A stretch of 64,000 bases of DNA, taken from Asterella californica. Lineage: Eukaryota; Streptophyta; Marchantiopsida; Marchantiales; Aytoniaceae. Under the pieces are notes generated by a model that was not told the origin of the DNA, did no database searches, and worked only from the letters and a program-made list of their open reading frames with translations. The stretch spans positions 558,001 through 622,000 of the forward strand of contig JAYKYS010000022.1 in assembly GCA_036924285.1 (NCBI GenBank), read 5' to 3'. Of the stretch, positions 59,231 through 64,000 are shown piece after piece. The translations under genes were made by a program, and so were the position numbers. Each line of letters opens with the position of its first letter. Position 1 is the first letter of the stretch.

Positions 59231-59530
59231 CTCTGCTACTCAACCCTAAAGGCTCTCAACGAAGCTGCTCCGACATTTCCTCCTTCTCATTCTTCGATAC
59301 TCTCCACAAGCTCTTCAGTGTGGATTGATTTCTAGACCTCGCAGCGTCCACTATGCCTGCGGGTGACCATTAGACGGCCCAATCTACGACCCACTTGTGG
59401 TGAAGTTCCTGCCGAGTATACATCTCTATCGTTTTCACGTAAACAGGGAAAAAGAACTGAACTGATGCGATTCTTCTATCTAGCGACTGGTTACTCACTC
59501 GCGCAACGCAAGCCGACTTTGTGTGGCTTA

Positions 59531-59582
59531 TGTTCTAATGCATCCCGTACCTGGATGCATTAGGGTACGGGATGCATTAGAA
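59531..59582. repeat. Perfect 20-bp inverted repeat
   Basis: GTTCTAATGCATCCCGTACC and its exact complement flank a 12-base loop, TGGATGCATTAG. The loop itself repeats the GGATGCATTAG word of the right arm, so three copies of this word lie within about 50 bp. No T-run follows. A foldback or small-RNA hairpin is possible. Confidence 0.9.
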
Positions 59583-60435
59583 CAGTAACAGTGACAGTGA
59601 CTGCGCTGGCGATGTAAGAACTCAGATCTTTTCTCGGACATAAAATGGCAGCATTATTCAACGAATTACTGTTTCCCAGCGACTCTCCTCCAGTACACAT
59701 GCAGAGTTAAGATGTAGAGATGCTGAAATGTCTGCGGGCTAGAGTTGACAGGCTGAAGCCTTGTGGCGCAAAGAGGTTTTCATTAGAAGGTCCCGAGACA
59801 TTTGAGGTCCCAAGACACACTAATTGAAGGCACAATCGATGTATCCTGCATAACCTAACCCGTTTATCTCGTTAGTACATCAGGAACCGTCTGATACTAA
59901 TGCTGGGACATGTAAGCGAAACCGTGTCACATCCCAAACACATGGAAGGCCTGAAACGATAATGCAAAGTGACAATTAATCTAACTCACGAAAGGGCTGG
60001 GCTCAAGACGCATAATATAACAACCATCCGCCTACGGAAGTGAGTTCCATCAAACTCGATAGGCAAACACACCATAACGACGAAAGAGATTCTCAAACCG
60101 GTTAAACAGGAATGACTTTACTGCAACAATTTCAAATCTCCGGTAAAAGACAATGCCATGACTATTCCTCTAATTTTAAATATTAATGATACATTCCCCA
60201 ACCTAACGTACCCCAGAATTTAAGTTGAAAACCGTCTGCTAGGAACACGGGGTACATGAGCGTCTGACAGGAAAAGTTGAACCTTGTTCCCTCACTTCTC
60301 CGCCTTCTAATCGAGGCTAGAAGCTGGGATGATTTAAGGCTACGGCGAGGGAGTAACTGACCCTGCAGGGGTCCTTCGAACCAATGCGACGAGTCCCAAG
60401 TAATGCTTGATAAGCTCTTTGCATTATACTGTTCT
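59583..60435. other. 3' flank of the FAD6 gene
   Basis: No ORF of note. The stretch nearest 60436 should contain the 3' UTR of the minus-strand FAD6 gene; a poly(A) signal could not be assigned with confidence. Confidence 0.4.
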
Positions 60436-63400
60436 CTAAGCAGTATTAGGCATGACCTTTCTCAGTGGACCAATAACTTTAGACTCTTCCTCCAAACCCT
60501 CGTCGAAAGCAACGTAATTCTTTTCCTCGTCGTAAATGTGACACTGAGTCATAATTGTCTTCATGAGCCTCCAGTTCCATGTACACTTATTCACGTACTA
60601 CAACAGTGCAACAAGAACAGAAACAGTCAGACCGGGAGGATTCAACCGGGATCGGGGGGTTTCAGCAATTTCAGCCCTCGAATAAACATTAAAACGACAA
60701 ACATTTTCAAAAATGATGCATAAAAGAAGTTGGTGGTAGCCTGGTTGGGAACAGCCAAGTAAAGAACGTTCACCTTGCCCCAATTTTGTTGAATAGAGTC
60801 GTAGGCCATCCGCAAGTTGTAACTAGGGATTTTCTGGGATACATGGTGTGGAATGTGCACGCTAATATCATGACATAATACTTCGATCCTGGAAGTGACG
60901 AAACCATCCACGATTCAGAATATAGTCTCTTTACACATTCGTCGCCTTCAACGAAAAGCTCAGCAACAATCTTACAGCAGAAGTGCCTAACAAAGCTGAA
61001 CACGACTCTTAACAATACCCCTCCTCAATAACCAGTACAGTATACGCATTGAAATATAAACAAAAACAGATATGGCTAAAAGAAACTCTAAGGAACGAAT
61101 CTAAGGCAGGAAAGACGAGGCACTGGGGTGGAGGGGTATGTTCGATGTAACTGCATGAAACGAGATACTTGCGCTTTACATTCCGAAGCTATTGACAATA
61201 TCAGTTGCTCAAGTGGCAAAAATCACTTACCACTTTGGGTAGTCACAGTGTACGGTCCCTCCCAGTTGCGCCGCGGCTGAGTTCCAGTCTAGGGCGGCCT
61301 TGAAGGGGATGTGAGGCGCTGTATGATGAACCATGGTGAATGTACTCATCTGAACCAGTTCAGCGATGCTTAATTTTGTTAAGATTGCACAGACATCTTC
61401 TGAATCTGGGCAGTGGCTTCTTAACCACTTTCAGAAAGCTGACTACGCTATTACTCATGTCACACATGTACAACTTCCGAGCAGTGAATAGAGTCATTAG
61501 AAAAACTACGAACTTGCTCCTACATTCTTAGGGCTGCACATCCCAGAGCTTACCCAAAAGTGGTATCCCAACCAGGGCATGAGCCAGTAGTTCACCCATC
61601 CCATAACTCCAAACTTCCAAATGACCAAGGGCCACACAACCGCCATAAATCCGTAAACAGCAGCCAGGCTGATTTTCACGCGATTGCGCTCACTAGGTCT
61701 GTACTTCTTCAAGTCGAAATGCCAAAGTGCCCTGGAACAAGACGCAGACGACAAACTGGCCGATAAGGCTAGGATCGACATTGTTGAGTCATCTCACAGG
61801 CAAACAAGCCTCAATGCAATCTGGTTGGATACTTCCCACCTCCATAATTCGTTGAACAGGTGGTTTTGCAGCTTTCAGTGATACCTATGATGATCAAGGA
61901 CAAACTTTCTCCAACTCACCAGTGACCAATGGAAGCCCAACAACGAAGGGGGCCCATTCCCCACTCCATGAAAGCCTTCAATGATTTCGGGTAACCTTCC
62001 CAATCTTCACGAATAACAGGATGCCAGGCCGTGTCTTCTACAAGCCTGCGAATTCACAGAACCGGAACGTACTCTTTAGTGCTACGTAATGGCGTGCAAT
62101 TCCAACCGTAGGGACCCGCCTGTAAAGTGCTCAGCTATAAAACCACAAATACTGTCACAAAGCGCTGACACTTACATGTTGGTCTTGGCGTGGTGTCGGT
62201 CGTGCTTGAATCTCCATGGCTCGTATGGATAGATCAGTGGCATAAAGGCAATTGTTCCAACAATGTCTTCCACCAACTTGTTCTTCGAAAACGATTTATG
62301 GGCGCAATCGTGTCCAATCACAAACAGCTAATACACAGAATAACTGAGATCAGCGGACGTCTCCTCCATTGAAATTGCCAAAGAAAAAGATTTTTAATTT
62401 CACTCCCCAACGATCATTTCGACCTTTACAATAGAACATTCTCACATGCTACAAAATCAATACTTCAGTTCCCAAGATGCTGAGCTTCATGCAACAGGGC
62501 ACTAACCCCTGTCGCGGCAGTTCCCGCATAAGCCCACGCCAACGGGAGCAGATACCATGGAGACTTGGAAATCAAGAAAAGTCCCAAAGCGTAAGAAGCC
62601 ACTGTAATGGCAACGCTCCTCCAAGCCTTGAAGTCGTTAATCTCGAAGCACTGGTCAAGTACACGAACGTGTTTAAGTTTCACCAGGCAGGCATTGTGAG
62701 TTAACTGGACTACGGTTCTTTACTTCCAAATCACGTTCAGGAAGCAGAAATTGCTAAACTGAGAAACAGAGCAGAGCTGGAGCACGACTTTTACACTACG
62801 AAGAACTCCGCTACAGTACCTCCTTAGGAAGGGAGTCAATAACATTCTTCAATGTTACATTTGGCGGAACTGGCTCTCCAATCTGCTGGAAACCGTACTC
62901 CTCCGCAAGGCGGGTACGCACTTCTGGGTCTTCCAAGACGTAAGGAGCAACCGGGGCAGCAATTGCGTAGACCCCTGCGTTCCTCGGCCTCATCTTTAAA
63001 GGATCAAACTGCAGAGGAAACCCCCCCTTGTCCAGATCAGACTCAATCATAATGCATTTCTCAAGCAGCACAAGACAAGACCTTTGGGGTCGGCGTGAAA
63101 ACTAGCGAACCCAGTCCAACAATTATGGTGTGACTCCCATACCCTGGATTGACGTGGAACTAAGGCCACCCCACTGAATTTTGATCCAAATGAACCTGCA
63201 TTCAGAAGCATAAAAAGTGAGTAACACCAAAAGCTTAAATCTTTCTCCATATTGGACTATCTGCTTACCAGAGTACCAACTAAAAGTTATCCATATGGAA
63301 TATGGTAAAATGACGCCGAAAACTGTTCTTGTGGAACATACAGAACACATCTGTTAACTGATTAGGCTGCAATAGAGACATCCTTGTAGTTCCCGAACGT

Positions 63401-63838
63401 CTGACCACCAGTGCGGTATAACAACTCACCTGAAACCTTTCCTGCTGACAGTTTCAGACCAGCGTACTGTAATCCTTGACTCCTCAACTTACCCTGCAAG
63501 GCAAAACCAAGGTCAGCAACCGCCGAACAGTCTAAAGATAAGAAATTGCAGAGTTTGTTCATCGGTACAACTCAACATCGTTCACCCTTGACAATACCTT
63601 CTGTTCCAAACGGAACATGTCATGTGAACTTGAACCAGCTGAACCAAGACCTCGACCCCATGCGATTTAGATTATCAACAACCACCAAAGCCCTCAAAGA
63701 CAACAGACGAGTGGCAAGTGAATTCCAGCTCCTGAAAATCTCATTCGTCCTCACCTTTCGTTGTACTTCATAGTTCATAGGCGCCTTCGGCAAGGCCACA
63801 CCATAGCCGCAGACAGAGGCAGCCATGCTGCCCTGCAT
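60436..63838 (-). CDS. FAD6: Plastid omega-6 fatty acid desaturase, 11 exons, complete
   Basis: Exons on the minus strand: 63838-63755, 63493-63430, 63195-63143, 63059-62820, 62650-62507, 62327-62176, 62045-61920, 61731-61554, 61349-61231, 60888-60774, 60597-60436 (TAG). All borders are GT-AG with matching phases; total 1437 nt, 478 residues (474 if the second ATG at 63826 is used). The enzyme inserts the second double bond into 16:1 and 18:1 acyl chains of plastid glycerolipids, using ferredoxin as electron donor. Three His boxes bind the di-iron centre: HDCAH (201-205), HDRHH (237-241) and HIPHH (398-402). Hydrophobic membrane segments include [11 protein letters not shown] and [16 protein letters not shown]. 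The first ~80 residues are Ser/Gly/Lys-rich and weakly conserved, suiting a chloroplast transit peptide. [11 protein letters not shown] and [17 protein letters not shown] are typical for FAD6. The ending LRKVMPNTA matches the family. Confidence 0.96.
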
Positions 63839-64000
63839 TGTGCAACGTCACTTCTCGTCTACCCTGCACAAATCACGCCCCTAGCGAGTTCAATGCATTG
63901 ACAGGATAAAAGTGGTATTCAGACCATACAGGCTGAAGGCAGGCTCCGGTCCTGCTTGACCTTTCCTATGTGTCCTTTATACCGGCAAGATGTGAGACAT
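63839..64000. promoter_or_regulatory. Immediate upstream region of FAD6
   Basis: This should hold the 5' UTR and part of the promoter of the minus-strand FAD6 gene. No clear TATA box can be assigned, and the window ends here. Confidence 0.35.

Overview
The window is nuclear DNA of a land plant. The three genes that can be assembled all have short exons with GT-AG introns, and their products belong to plant families: a plastid omega-6 fatty acid desaturase (FAD6 type), a WrbA/FQR1-like quinone reductase with the plant N-terminal extension, and a plant secreted YiiX/NlpC-like protein. The intergenic DNA is filled with Ty1/copia, Ty3/gypsy and LINE retroelements. A bryophyte, perhaps a Marchantia-like liverwort, fits the style of the genes and of one coiled-coil repeat ORF, but this is an impression from memory and not proven here.

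Layout. 0.4-2.8 kb (+): YiiX/NlpC-like gene with five recognisable exons. 4.3-7.0 kb (+): HAD-superfamily hydrolase gene whose homology-defined exons do not join cleanly, so it may be a pseudogene or contain sequence errors. 7-13 kb: gene-free DNA with a 150-bp tandem duplication, hairpin repeats and an array of about nine ~165-bp monomers that alternate between two types. 14.4-14.9 kb: decayed chromodomain integrase of a Ty3/gypsy chromovirus. 17.4-22.7 kb: a tract packed with GGAAG/GAAGAC motifs that carries one long ORF broken only by in-frame stops. 23-26 kb: dispersed and tandem repeats. 28.1-30.3 kb (-): FQR1-like gene. 35.2-37.8 kb: gypsy integrase tail followed by a long terminal repeat. 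38.1-38.5 kb: short repeats closed by a perfect hairpin. 39-49 kb: no supported gene, but several hairpin repeats.

49.7-54.9 kb (-) is a nearly intact, young copia element: LTRs of 231 bp differing at one base, 5-bp target duplication, initiator-Met tRNA primer site and a polyprotein frame with one nonsense codon. 55.0-58.1 kb is a LINE insertion with a poly(A) tail, an exact 16-bp target duplication and an inverted 5' part. Its 3' end is homologous to the LTR of the gypsy element at 36.4 kb, so it looks like a chimeric LINE/LTR transcript that was retrotransposed. 58.9-59.6 kb holds a double-hairpin repeat and a perfect 20-bp palindrome. 60.4-63.8 kb (-) is a complete 11-exon FAD6 gene predicting 478 residues.

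The genes do not form an operon or evident pathway. The strongest material for discovery is in the repeats: the LINE-LTR chimera, the dimeric ~165-bp satellite, and a dispersed double-hairpin family bounded by TGCATATT-like ends, one copy of which carries an inverted internal module.
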